Source: Nymphalis io
Taxonomy: Eukaryota > Arthropoda > Insecta > Lepidoptera > Nymphalidae
Direction: 5' to 3'
Length of the DNA: 64,000 nt
Assembly: GCF_905147045.1 (NCBI RefSeq)
Contig: NC_065888.1
Span: forward strand, 6,329,001 to 6,393,000
Below, in pieces: positions 21,397 to 31,699 of the stretch. A program made the position numbers and the translations under genes. The notes below the pieces were generated by a model, which worked only from the letters and a program-made list of their open reading frames with translations, had not been told where the DNA came from and searched no databases. How positions within the stretch are numbered: position 1 is the stretch's first letter; each line of letters starts with the position of its first letter.

Positions 21397-23328
21397 CCAA
21401 GTCCTGTAGAAAGGCATACACGAGAGCGGATGCACAGCGCATTGTACAGATTGGTCATGACCTTGTTTCGCATCCTAGGGGCTCTCGTAGCTTCTGGCGT
21501 CTGACCAAGTCTGTGCAAAACAATTTCTGCCAACCTTCGCTGCCACCGCTCAGAAATCCGGACGGATCGCTAGCTCACAGTCCGCAAGAGCAAGCTGATC
21601 TCCTGGCTAAACTCTTTGCCGACAATTCCGTCATCGATGATTGTAGTGCACTGCCACCTACAATACCTGCATGTGGCCATACGATGCCTGACATTAAAAT
21701 CAGGCAACGTGATGTGCGTGCGGAGCTGCAATCACTTGATGTACGGAAAGCTAGCGGTCCCGATGGAATACCAGCCATAGTGCTGAAGAAGTGCGCAGCG
21801 GAGCTGTCTCCTGTGGTAACGCGCCTGTTCCAACTTTCTCTCTCTTCGGGAAGTGTGCCGGAGGCTTGGAGAAGAGCTAATGTGCAAGCGGTTCCCAAAA
21901 AATGGGGTCGGTCTGACCCGGCAAATTATCGGCCAATAACTATCACCTCAGTACTTTGTAAGGTGATGGAACGGATTTTAAACAACCAACTGATCCATTA
22001 CCTAGAAGATCACTGTCTGATTAATGATCGTCAGTACGGGTTTCGACCAAAACGGTCCACAGGTGATCTTCTAGCGTACGTAACACACCTCTGGGGTGAA
22101 GCTATCGACAAGCATGGAGAATCGTTGGCTGTCAGCCTCGATATCTCCAAGGCTTTCGACAGGGTCTGGCACAGAAGTCTTCTCTCCAAGCTACCGGCAT
22201 ATGGTCTGCCTGCTCAGCTATGCACCTGAATTGCCAGCTTCCTACACAAGCGTAGCCTTCGTGTTTTAGTAGATGGTTGCGCTTCACAATTCTATGTAGT
22301 GAATGCTGGGGTCCCCCAGGGATCTGTGCTATCTCCCGCACTCTTTCTTTTGCATATCAATGATATGCTCTCCTTTGGGAACATACATTGCTATGCAGAT
22401 GATAGTACAGTGCATGGTGGATACCACGGACGCGCAGTGGCTGGGCGGGCGGAAACTGAGGAGAGGCGGGAGAATCTTGTCATTGAAATCGATAGGACGT
22501 TAGAGATCATCAAGAAAACACAGGTATGCGCTCTCACGGCGAAAAAGTCAACATTTTCCCCTCTTCCCTCCCTCTGTGGTACTCCGCTGGTGATGCAAAG
22601 CAAAATCGCCCTGCTGGGGATTGACGTTCGCTGCGACCTTAGTCCAAGGGATTACATCGAGGCTGTTATAAAAACAGCTTCACGGAAACTCGGAGTTCTG
22701 AACAAGGTGCGGCGCTTTTTCACGCCACAACAACTGTGCCTGCTGTACAAAACACAGGTACGGTCTTGCGTGGAATATTGCTCGCACCTTTGGGATGGCT
22801 CCGCTAAGTACCTACTTGAGGCCTTGGACCGGTTGCAGCGACGTGCCGTACGCATTATTGGCGACGTAAAGGTCACAAACACCCTTGAACCTTTACAATT
22901 GCGTCGTGAGATAGCAGCACTGAGCGCTTTCTATCGACTGTATCACGGCGAGTGCTCTGAGGAATTATTCTCTCTAATTCCTGCTTCCCCCTTCCTTCTT
23001 AAGTCCACGCGAGCTGGTTCTCGATGTCACCGCCTAACTGTGACATCAATTCCATCGCGAACAAAGAAATTTGGCAACTCCTTTCTTTGTCGCACTTCCA
23101 AAAAATGGAATTCCTTACCAGCTCACGTGTTCCCCTCCTCTTACAACCCGGGTTCCTTCAAACGAGGCGTGAAGAGGCATCTTGCGGGCCGGCAAGGCGA
23201 AGGCGGCTAGTGCAGAACGTTTTTCCCGTCTGTACTGGCCGTCGTCGCGTTTGGACTCTACTACCACTTACCATCAGGTGGAGTAGAGACATTTGCCCTC
23301 CCGGCGAATATAAAAAAAAAAAAAAAAA
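21397..23328 (+). mobile_element. LINE B: 5'-truncated APE-type non-LTR retrotransposon
   Basis: Insertion of about 1.93 kb that starts inside the endonuclease-RT linker and ends with a 17-bp A-tail (23312-23328). The host ORF reads NPDNPKI before it and FNGNTLANQARR after it. This matches the intact first repeat (NPDNPKSIKFTGNGLSNQARR), so the insertion point is certain to within a few bases. The 3' UTR contains accacttaccatcaggtgg. Only a short possible duplication (attc) flanks it. Its 3' 320 bp is nearly identical to the fragment inside LINE A, indicating a recently active family. Confidence 0.93.
21399..23210 (+). pseudogene. LINE B reverse transcriptase ORF with one nonsense codon
   Basis: A single reading frame runs from 21399 to the natural TAG at 23208-23210, interrupted only by TGA at 22227-22229. 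LINE A has a tryptophan codon there (CNWIS versus C-T-stop-I), so TGG to TGA is the likely lesion. RT blocks: SGPDGIPAIV, VPKKWGRSDPANYRPI, YGFRPKRSTGDLL, SLDISKAFDRVWH, GVPQGSVLSPALF and YADD at 22392-22403. Compared with LINE A, about 16-18 residues (the DWG...F-N segment) are missing between EIIKK and TQVCAL without a frameshift. The C-terminus includes RSCVEYCSHLWDGSAKYLLE. No endonuclease is present, so the copy could not be autonomous. Confidence 0.9.
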
Positions 23329-24192
23329 GATTCAATGGAAATACACTGGCTAATCAAGCACGCAGAATTCTGAAACAAAATCTCTTTTCTCGAGAATTAC
23401 TGAACCGAATCAAGCAGCGAGCTGACGCCGAGATGCAATACTCTTACCAGACACTTGACCCCAATAATCAATCGAATGCAGTGTCGGCGTCAGTTTCGGA
23501 TGGTATGGTGGGGGCCCTTGAAGAAGACATGGCGGGCGTTGAGAGTGGAAGTGCAAAGGAGTCTCCAACGGGTCAACTTCCTGAAACATCTCAAGTTGAG
23601 GATGAGGATCCAATCGAACTTCAATTCCTCAAAATTTTTGCAGGAGTAGAAGAAATACCTATCGAAGAGCGCACTCACTTGCCAAAAACTAAAATCAATA
23701 AACAATTCTTACACAATCTTTCAATAATTAACAACTATTTACCCAATTTATTGGCAAGTAATTGTACTCTCCGAGACACAAATGATTTAATTTATGCAGC
23801 AGCTAAAACACTAATAGAGAAGTAATAAAACCCTATACAGACCCTCCATGGAAGAAGAGGATAAAAATTCAAACTGAACATCTGAGGAAAGAATTAGGTC
23901 AAATGGTAGAGATCTCGAGAGGAGTTAACTCACGAAAAATGATAAAAATCAAAGGCAAACTTTACAAAAAATATAATATACAGAATGAAACAGAACATAA
24001 ATGTACAGAAGAAACATTAAAACAAAAAATAAAAGCACTAGCAGGCAGGATAAAAAGATATGAAAGTATAAACAATAAGAAATAACAGAATAAAATGTTT
24101 ATTGAAAACGAGCATAAACTATACAAAAGTTTAGATAGTAAAAAAGAACGTGCAGATATTAAAACACCAAACAAAAGCTGTACCGAGGAATT
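23329..24192 (+). pseudogene. R4/Dong-like ORF, second Myb-like half and linker
   Basis: Resumes with FNGNTLANQARRILKQNL, completing the second Myb-like domain, then an acidic Ser/Gln-rich linker open to a TAA at 23823-23825. A one-base loss there shifts the frame; sequence continues as KPYTDPPWKKRIKIQTEHL and a lysine-rich region (ISRGVNSRKMIKIKGKLYKK). A TAA at 24083-24085 probably replaces CAA. A further one-base loss before 24192 (EEF then NNILSQPV, with the tryptophan codon damaged) leads into the RT frame. Confidence 0.75.
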
Positions 24193-25200
24193 TTGAATAA
24201 CATTTTATCGCAACCGGTCGCTTACAACCATGACGCAAAATGGATATCTGAAATAGAACAAGTCAATTGTAACTTAAGCACGAGCACTTTTGAAGAAATA
24301 ACTGTAGAACATATTAAAAAATCTGTTAGTAAATTACTTAATTGGAAAGCACCAGGGCACGATAAAATTCAAAATTATGACCTAAAATATCTCACAATTA
24401 TACATAACCACCTAGCACTGTTATTTACCGAGCTTTTGAAAAACGAAGAACCTTTAGAAGACTGGCTCACAACTGGAAAGGTCATTTTAATACCGAAAAA
24501 TAACGACACCGATGATCCAAAAAATTGGCGTCCTATCGCATGTCTACCTAGCATGTATAAGCTTTTCCCATCGATACTATCCGATCAACTGTACACTCAT
24601 TGTCAAGTAAACAATATTATGGCCCCAGAACAAAGGGGATGTCGACGCGGAGCCCGCGGATGCAAAGACCATTTGATGGTAAATAAAGCTATCCTAGAAA
24701 ATGCACATAAGGTACAAAAAAATTTAAGCATGAGCTGGATCGACTATAGTAAAGCGTTCGATAGTATATCCCAGGAGTGGCTGTTGCGTGTACTTGACAT
24801 TTATAAATGCCCACATCTAATAAAATGTTTTCTTGAAAGAGCAATGCTTAAATGGAAAGTTATAATGACGGTTAAGGGCTCTAGAGAGTCTTATACTACT
24901 GAACCGATTTACATACATCTTTCAGGGAGATTCCTTGTCTCCATTGTTGTTCTGTTTAGCTCTTAACCCAATTTCTACATTACTAAGTAAATATGAAATG
25001 AAAGGATATAAACTACAGGATAAAGTGTGGATTAATCACCTAATATACATGGACGATATTAAAGTTTATGCAAACAATAGAAATAACTTAAAAATTTTAC
25101 TAAATAGCGTTGAAATATTTACGGAAGATATAGGCATGACTTTTGGTTTAGGTAAATGTAAACACACTTCACTTAACAGCTGGACACAGAAACTACACTG
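24193..25200 (+). pseudogene. R4/Dong-like reverse transcriptase
   Basis: The pre-RT region HDAKWI...IKKSVSKLLNWKAPGHDKIQN is followed by VILIPK...DPKNWRPIACLPSMYK, PEQRGCRRGARGCKDHLM, SWIDYSKAFDSISQEWL, a small deletion with frameshift near 24918 (IFQGDSLSPLLFCLALNP continues in the next frame), YMDD at 25046-25057 and FGLGKCK. Both catalytic aspartates are present. The frame ends at 25199 after another one-base shift near 25170. Motifs and order fit the RLE-type R4/Dong lineage rather than the APE-type LINEs A and B. Confidence 0.87.
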
Positions 25201-25688
25201 ATGGTAACGAGCATGTGCTACTGAACGGAGATACTTTTAAGCAGTTAAAATTAGATCAAAATTATAAGTATTTAGGTATTAATAAATCCGGAAAAAATAT
25301 TCATAGTGACGTTAGAGATCAATTAACTAAAGAGTATTTCAGGAGAATAAAAAAACTAACAAACTCTTTCTTAAATGGGCGCAACCTAATAAAGGGGATA
25401 AATACAAACGCCATTCCAGTTTTGTTGTATTCTTTTGGTATAATCAACTACAACATAAGCCATCTTAAACGGATTGATGTTAGAACACGAAAACTGTTAG
25501 CAATTAAAAAGGCCCACCAACAAAAAGCAGACGTTGATAGATTGTGCTTACCACTGATTAAAGGGGGTAGAGGACTAATTAATGTACAATACTTGTATAA
25601 AGCCCATATTCTAAAACTTAAACAATATTTAGAACAAAAAAATGACTCCCTAATTGAAGCAATAGTACAGCAAGACCAAAGAATATAA
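25201..25688 (+). pseudogene. R4/Dong-like post-RT region
   Basis: Continues the element: YTDGNEHVLLNG, LDQNYKYLGINKSGKN, RRIKKLTNSFLNGRNLIKGINT, VLLYSFGIINYN, DVRTRKLLAIKKAHQQKADVDRLCLPLIKGGRGL, ending at TAA 25686-25688. In the R2/R4 group the CCHC motif and restriction-like endonuclease normally follow. No such sequence is seen in any frame in the next kilobase, so this copy lacks its endonuclease. Confidence 0.82.
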
Positions 25689-25690
25689 TA

Positions 25691-27566
25691 TATATGAATA
25701 TATAGTTAGGTTACTTTTTTTGTCATTATTATATTAGTAAGTAGATAATAGGGGGAAAAAAAGAATACTTTATTTTTTAAACATTAAAAAACAGATGGGG
25801 ATATAAATGCTCTTTTTCCGGGTGACCGGGACGCAGTATTTATTAAAGCCGACTCAAAAAAGTCGAGAAAGTACAAACTAGATATTTCAAATTCATCAGC
25901 TTACTAAAATATACTATGCAATGAAATCTTTTTACTTCTTGGGAAAAATATATTATTATATGTGCGATATTTTGATAACATTATGACAGCGGTTCAGACA
26001 AATCGTAACAAAAAAATATAGTAAAATAATTCAAATACAAACAAGGTCTTGTTTAATGATAATGAAAAAAAAATCATAATGCGGCTTTTTCACACTTTTA
26101 TCATCATGGCTGTTCTCTTTTACATATACGGGGTTCTGAATTACAACCAAAAATAGCGATCCATAACAGAGATTAACAGAGATAACCAAATTTGGCACTG
26201 GCCAAATACCATCTAGCACACTTTCAAAGACTGGCGTCAATTGGCGCACATTCCGAGTCAGAGTAGTCATCTGGAAACGTAGATTGCGATGCTGCCGGTT
26301 AACAAACCTGCAGGTTGGTTAAAATAATATTAATATATTAAAGATAAGATACAGCACAGGCTCGGACAATACGTCTGTGGACATAAACAAGAAAAATAAT
26401 AATAATATTAATATTATGCTTTTCTTGTACGACCCTACATCAAATCTGGACTTATGTCACCGATCTATAAGCAGTGCGCTTGAAGAGAAACGTCAACCGC
26501 GAGCTGCGATTGTACTTGATATCTTGTACTCAATGAAAATACAATGATTTGCATTTAAATTGAACCCTAATACGGAATAGTCGCTTAAAATACTTTATTA
26601 CGATATTCATTTGAACTTAATGATCGGTTTCGCTTGAATACAATTAGTGTAGTAATAAATTAGTTTAAGCATTACAATAATATTTTTTATATAATAGCTT
26701 ACACTTGAATTAAACAAAAGATATTTTTTTATTTTGTATTTGTTTGTTTTGTCAATATGTAAAAGGCCATATACTTTTTATTTCAATGGCATATTGATAT
26801 AGTCTAAGATACATATCTGGTACTAATATCTCCGACGTATAAATTCAAATGTTTGAAGAGCTTTTCTATAATGAATAATTATTTTATATAATAATATTAA
26901 GCTTCTTTTATATTTTACTATGTATGTAATATCTCACTTTAAGTACGTATGGATGGACCTTAATGTTTTAATTATTTTTTGCCCTGATGAATAACGTTTA
27001 TTATTTTAATAGAGTATTATTTAGTTTAAATATATATTTTTAAAAATACTTCATAGTTTCTGCATAAAGGTTTTAATAAAAAACTTAACAATTTCCGATA
27101 CTAATGAAATTGCAATCTCGGAGTTTTGTTGAACAAAAAATAAACCAAATGAGCCAAAAAATTATACACGAATATAATAAGTACATTACAAAATTGTTTA
27201 ATAAAATTCCGCAGACCATTTTACATTTAGCAAAAACTAAATTTAAAAAACTCGTTGGTTTTTTTTATAAATAAGAACAACTATAAAAGAGCTTAGAGTT
27301 AGTATTCGTTGATGTTCATAAATATATAAATATAATTAGATATGATTATTACCTGCAATTTGTTTGTGTCACAAGAGTAAATACTGTATTTCTTGCTGAT
27401 TGTTCTCGATAGAATCTACATTCCGAAGCTTTATATTAAAATTGTAAAGATTCAAAAGTGCCTGTGAGAACTTGAATAAAGTATATTTTGACTTTGATTA
27501 TACAGACGAATTGAGAACATCCTTCGTTTTTAAAGTCAGTTTAAATACAATAAATTAAATCCGTCA
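25691..27566. other. AT-rich spacer
   Basis: No gene seen. The stretch 25810-25880 is slightly GC-richer (contains a cgact...agtcg mini-hairpin) and could be R4/Dong 3' UTR. The antisense frame at 26031-26270 shows no family signature. Confidence 0.5.
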
Positions 27567-27825
27567 TTGGAATGAATCATCAGATATTCTACCGCAAAAC
27601 AGCAATACTTGATATTGTTGTGTTCCGGTTTGAAGGGTGAGTGAGCCAGTGTAATTACAGGCACAAGGGACATAAAATCTTAGTTCCCAAGGTTGGTGGC
27701 GCATTGGCTATAAGCGATGGTGGACATTTCTTACAATGCCAATGTCTAAGGGCGTTTGGTGATCACTTACCATCAGGTGACCCATATGCTCGTCCACCTT
27801 CCTATTCTATAAAAAAAAATAATAC
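27567..27825 (+). repeat. S2 repeat, 5'-truncated
   Basis: Sense S2 from atcagatattctaccgc, through ttccggtttgaagggtgag, gtaattacaggcacaaggg and ggttggtggcgcattgg, to cacttaccatcaggtgaccc and a terminal A-run. The first 50 bp are missing; 5' truncation indicates reverse-transcription-based insertion. Confidence 0.9.
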
Positions 27826-27949
27826 AAATCTATTATATAATGTCTGACCTATATTTTATTATGCAACAATGTATGTATCTTTTGGGACGAACACGCCACA
27901 CACTCAATATGGTATACATTGTATAATTTAAATAGATGCTCTTTTATTT

Positions 27950-28378
27950 AAAAATAAATAAATAAATAAAGCCTTTATTGCTGTTCTTATTTATACAAAT
28001 AATTATAATATTTTTTCCTTTTTGACGTATCCTAAACTTTTGAAGTAAGGTCGTTAATCTCCTACAGCTTGTCTTCCGACAAAGGCCTCCTCTAAAGATT
28101 TCCATTCTATTCTGTGTTTTGCTTTGCGAGTCCATGTTGGACCCGTTACTTTTTTAATGTCGTCCTCCCATCTCATAGTCTGTCTACCTCTGTTTCTTTT
28201 GCCATCTCGAGGGTACCATTCCGTTACTAACCTTGTCCATTTTTCTTCCTTTTCTCTCATCATATGTCCTGCCCATCTACACTTTAGTTGTTTATATGAT
28301 GTGTATACATCTTTAAATTTAGTTTTACTTTTTATGTTTATTAGTTTTTCTTCGCTCGCTCTTTTATTTATACCTTCT
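27950..28378 (-). mobile_element. RTE-clade LINE, 3' end
   Basis: Antisense on the + strand. The 3' UTR ends in an (AAAT/TAAA)n tail at 27950-27980, preceded by the last part of the pol ORF (28054-28378). The same 3' UTR (aagc-ttttattgctgttct) recurs at 56873-57000. Strongly 5'-truncated. Confidence 0.82.
28054..28375 (-). pseudogene. RTE-type pol, C-terminal fragment
   Basis: About 105 codons, open from just after a stop near 28370 to a TAA at 28054-28056. Residues show the RTE C-terminal pattern: RASEEKLINIKSKT, CRWAGHMMR, WYPRDGKRNRGRQTMRWEDDI, KHRIEWKSLEEAF. It lies downstream of the RT in complete elements and has no catalytic residues itself. The usual QQW after EEA.. is replaced by GRQAV. 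No promoter or ORF start is present. Confidence 0.82.
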
Positions 28379-28540
28379 TAAATACATTTGTGTCCTTTCA
28401 TTTTTATATCAGCTTAAAAATTAAAAAACTATAACAAGAAATGTACCATCAAGAATATAATAATATATTATATAGATACAGATAAAAAGGCGTGCAGTAT
28501 TCGTTTATTGTCATGAAGGATAAATAATATATGTAAGCGA
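28379..28540. other. AT-rich spacer
   Basis: Nothing recognisable. Confidence 0.5.
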
Positions 28541-28665
28541 CACAGCCTGTGAATGTCCCACTGCTGGGCTAAGGACTCGTTTCCTTAACTGTATGGAGCT
28601 TATTCCACCACGCTGCTATAATACGACTTGGTGGATATATATGTGGAAGAAATTTAAACTTAAAT
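28541..28665 (-). repeat. S1 SINE fragment
   Basis: Sense 3' portion only: cacagcctgtgaatgtcccactgctgggctaagg, cttattccaccacgctgct, then diverges. An internal deletion removes the ctctcc...gaggag hairpin. Confidence 0.78.
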
Positions 28666-28941
28666 ATTGAACATTTGTTTCTGAGAGTAAGCGTTGAAAA
28701 AACAAAAGTGACATTTAACAGACAAAGCCGCTAATTCTAAAAATGAAATAAACACAAAACAAACAAGACAATTCGAAATTGCTGGAAATCGTTTATTTCA
28801 CCTTCGAATATATTATTTATCAATCTTCTGTCTGTGCATTATGCGTAATTATCGGTAAATTTAAAAAAAAATATGCATTTACATTTTAATATATAATAAA
28901 ATATTTTTTTATGTTACATGTTGAAAGCACAATTTTTACAA
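28666..28941. other. AT-rich spacer
   Basis: Nothing recognisable. Confidence 0.5.
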
Positions 28942-29228
28942 TTACTGGTGGTAGTGCTTTGTGCGAGCTCGTCTGGGTAGGTACCACCCACTCCTCAGAT
29001 ATTCTACCGCAAAACAGCAATACTTGGTATTGTTATGTGAAGGATGAGTAAGCCAGTGTAATTACAGGCAAAAGGGACATAACATCTTAGTTCCCAAGAT
29101 TGGTGGCGCATTGGCGATGTAAGTTGATGGTTAACATTTCTTACAATACCAATATCTACGTGCGTTGGTGGCCACTTACCATCAGGTGGCCCATATGATC
29201 GCCCGCCTACCTGTACTATAAAAAATAT
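28942..29228 (+). repeat. S2 repeat, full length
   Basis: Sense S2 from tactggtggtagtgctttgtg and gctcgtctgggtaggtacc to ccacttaccatcaggtgg and a tail of tactataaaaaa. The 5' half contains no obvious A/B boxes, unlike S1, S3 and S4. Confidence 0.92.
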
Positions 29229-29437
29229 ATATAGTGCCCTATAAATAATATAATATAATAAGAAATATTATCATACATGCTTAAAACTTTTGGATAACGG
29301 AAAACGAACCAAAAATATTTTTAATTCTTTATATTTCATATACAGGTTAAAACAATTTTTGTAACCTCGTAACAAATCCAAATAAATTGGACAAAGAAAA
29401 CAATTTATGATTAATATACTCGTATCATAAACCGGCA
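29229..29437. other. AT-rich spacer
   Basis: Nothing recognisable. Confidence 0.5.
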
Positions 29438-29480
29438 TGACGTCATATATAAAAAAATAAAGCGCATGTTCTTACTCAAA
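29438..29480 (+). promoter_or_regulatory. Candidate core promoter 1 (CRE, TATA, initiator)
   Basis: A perfect CRE palindrome TGACGTCA (29438-29445) abuts TATATAAAA (TATAAA at 29448-29453). A TCA trinucleotide whose A is at 29478 sits 30 bp from the first T of TATAAA, the spacing typical of insect TATA promoters. The start site is inferred; AT-rich DNA makes TATA matches common. Confidence 0.35.
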
Positions 29481-29573
29481 TAAACAACCTAACAAGAACA
29501 AACTTAAACAAGAGTTAAACCTTCTTTGAGTAAAAACTTTTTACGCGAGTGCTTTGTAACTTTAAAAATCAAA

Positions 29574-29720
29574 ATGACGTCACAAGCCACTCATCATGAG
29601 AAATATCGATATTGTGTAAATATTATAATAAAACATAGTACGCACCACATACAATGGAATAGAGAGAGGACCAGGGGGATACAGCTTAAAAAGAGTCTTC
29701 CCAAGTCGCGCCAACAGTAA
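29574..29720 (+). CDS. Hypothetical 48-residue small ORF
   Basis: ATG at 29574 in the context atcaaaATGA (A at -3), about 96 nt downstream of the putative start site of promoter 1, opens 48 codons to TAA at 29718-29720. It is hydrophilic and His/Arg/Lys-rich with no signal peptide or known motif. The start overlaps a second CRE palindrome (29575-29582). It may be a chance ORF; support is only its position and context. Confidence 0.2.
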   Translation: MTSQATHHEKYRYCVNIIIKHSTHHIQWNRERTRGIQLKKSLPKSRQQ

Positions 29721-29738
29721 CATACAAAAATTAATTTG

Positions 29739-29825
29739 TATATATAAAAATGAACCGAGCGTACTAGCAGTCAGCGATTAGTGCGAAATAAAAGCAAACC
29801 GAGAAATGATACCCGTATTGTAAGG
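29739..29825 (+). promoter_or_regulatory. Candidate core promoter 2 with mini first exon
   Basis: TATATATAAAAA (29739-29750; TATAAA starting 29743) lies 30 bp before the A of an initiator-like GTCAGC (A at 29773). A 33-nt leader follows, then ATG at 29806 (gagaaATGA) with four full codons plus two bases before a GTAAGG splice-donor match at 29820-29825. A very short first coding exon behind a TATA box is the usual layout of insect cuticular-protein genes. However, no matching second exon is visible downstream, so this could be a relic or chance. Confidence 0.35.
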
Positions 29826-31699
29826 ATCATTTGAAAGTCAGTACGTTTGAGCCGGACAATAACCTAAGTCAATTAAAGATAGGACGAAAGAAGGTTGCTA
29901 TACCAAATATAAGTCGTGTAATTGTTTTGGCAAGCCTTCATAAAACAATAAAACATATTTCGTTTTGGTAGAAGATTCGTCAACGTCGTGATAAGTGATG
30001 AGTTTTCTAAGAAGTCTCGGACGTTTCGGGATTTTGAGGCTTGGAAACCTGCTTTTATTTGCAGTTTTTTAAATAAATTAAAATAATGAAATCCATTTAT
30101 AATGTTCTTTAATTTGAATGGCACTTTATAAAAAAAAGATCGTAGACATTTTTTAATTATAATTATCTTGATATCATATATTTTTATTTTTCTTAAAAAG
30201 CATTTTGTGCTTTCATTTTATAACATACATTAAATTAAATCCTACCTCCGGCTTACATCGCCTTTACACTACTTCGAAATTCAATAAAAAAGTTTTAACA
30301 AACTCCGTGGTTATTTTTTTTATTAATACAATATATACAAATATCAACGAATAATAATTCTTTTATCATATATACCTAATCTCATACAGAATCGTACGTC
30401 TTTTTTTCCAATAGGTAAATATAAAGTTGAACACAACGATTCCAATAGTATTCAAATACGAAATTAGAATAAAAGAAAACAACTTTAATATATTGTATTA
30501 ATATATAACTTACATTATATATTATGTAACCTTATAACTAACTTCTAAAATAGACCACAACGTCACATCTTATCTCGCTAACCTAAAAAGTAAATGAAAT
30601 AATCTAACACTTACAATCTAGAGGGGAAGGCTGTCCCACATTCTATGAAAGGCCCCTTGTGTCCACACGTGTGCTGCGCCATTAGAATCTGTTGGGAACT
30701 AAAGGATATGTTTACGAATGTTACGTAGCTAAATACCTACTGTACAGTAAGTTTTAGACGTGATTTGATAAATGAACGCATATCAATAATGCAATATACT
30801 TCCACAGATATTTTAAGGAAATTAACGTCTACATTTTTAATTTAAAAAAAAAATCTCGACTTACAGTGATGAGTGATAATGATATCAGTAAATCTAAATC
30901 TCAATGCATTATACACGTTATGGAATATGAACATCGTTATATTAACAACCAGTTAGCTCAGTATTTTCTCTCGTCTGCTGCGTTTTACTGTCCCAGGTTT
31001 AAAACCGCTCCTAACGAATAGGTATAGACGTCAAACGGATGTTTGTATCAAATGTTTTTCTAGATCACATTCATTCCGTGACAGAGGTCATTAATAGATT
31101 GAATGTGAAAATTTTAATTATAATTATATTTTATGTACCTAAAACGCTTTATCAACATCCCTTGTTTTGTTTATTATTATTTTGTTAATGAAGTTCGAAG
31201 TTAAAAAGATGCATGCAATTAAAAAGAATGATTATATAACCCGAGTAATGTTCACGATCTTATCTTTTGATCGTTTAAAAACATAAATTGGTCGTCTAAC
31301 GATGCACAAGAGTGACACTTACGCAATAAGTTTCTCCGTGACATTTCAAGTGAATATATGTTAAACATAAAACGCAAGCCCAGGCAAGACGAAATTAACA
31401 TACTTTGAATATAAATATCTCAAAACACATCTACGTTATGTACATAAAATACGATTTCACACGTGAATTTTAAATAAAAGTTTAATATAATTATATACTT
31501 ATCGTTAGTGAAGTTATTATAATTGACTATTTGTGATAATTGACCATCTTTAATTATCTGTTTCATGTTTTCTTATTTCGTTCGTACAGATTTGTAAGTT
31601 GATTATTAAATCTTCAAATTTATTTTTATATAAGTAAATTTCTCCTTTCAAAAACTTGCATCTTGCAGTTGGTCCTTGGAGTAATAATGCAAAAAATGT
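29826..31699. other. AT-rich spacer
   Basis: No gene seen. Around 30955-31000 a degenerate tRNA-like pair (ttagctcagtat and caggtttaaaacc) hints at an old SINE head but is too weak to call. The stretch 30630-30720 is GC-richer without an open frame. Confidence 0.5.

Larger units (their letters stand above)
20440..25690 (+). mobile_element. R4/Dong-like non-LTR retrotransposon, interrupted by LINE B
   Basis: A single former ORF is recognisable in pieces: N-terminal Myb-like region (20556-21396), LINE B insertion (21397-23328), second half of the Myb-like region and linker (23329-24192), RT (24193-25200) and C-terminal region (25201-25688). RT motifs (WKAPGHDKIQN, PEQRGC, YSKAFDSIS, YMDD) and the absence of an APE endonuclease upstream fit the R2/R4 (RLE) lineage, most likely R4/Dong. 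At least five frameshifts or stops make it dead. The restriction-like endonuclease that should follow the C-terminal region is not found, so the 3' end is lost or unrecognisable. Clade naming rests on motif style only. Confidence 0.85.

Noticed and set aside
30955..31000. Possible tRNA or SINE head
   Set aside because: Box matches are too weak and no body of a known family follows.
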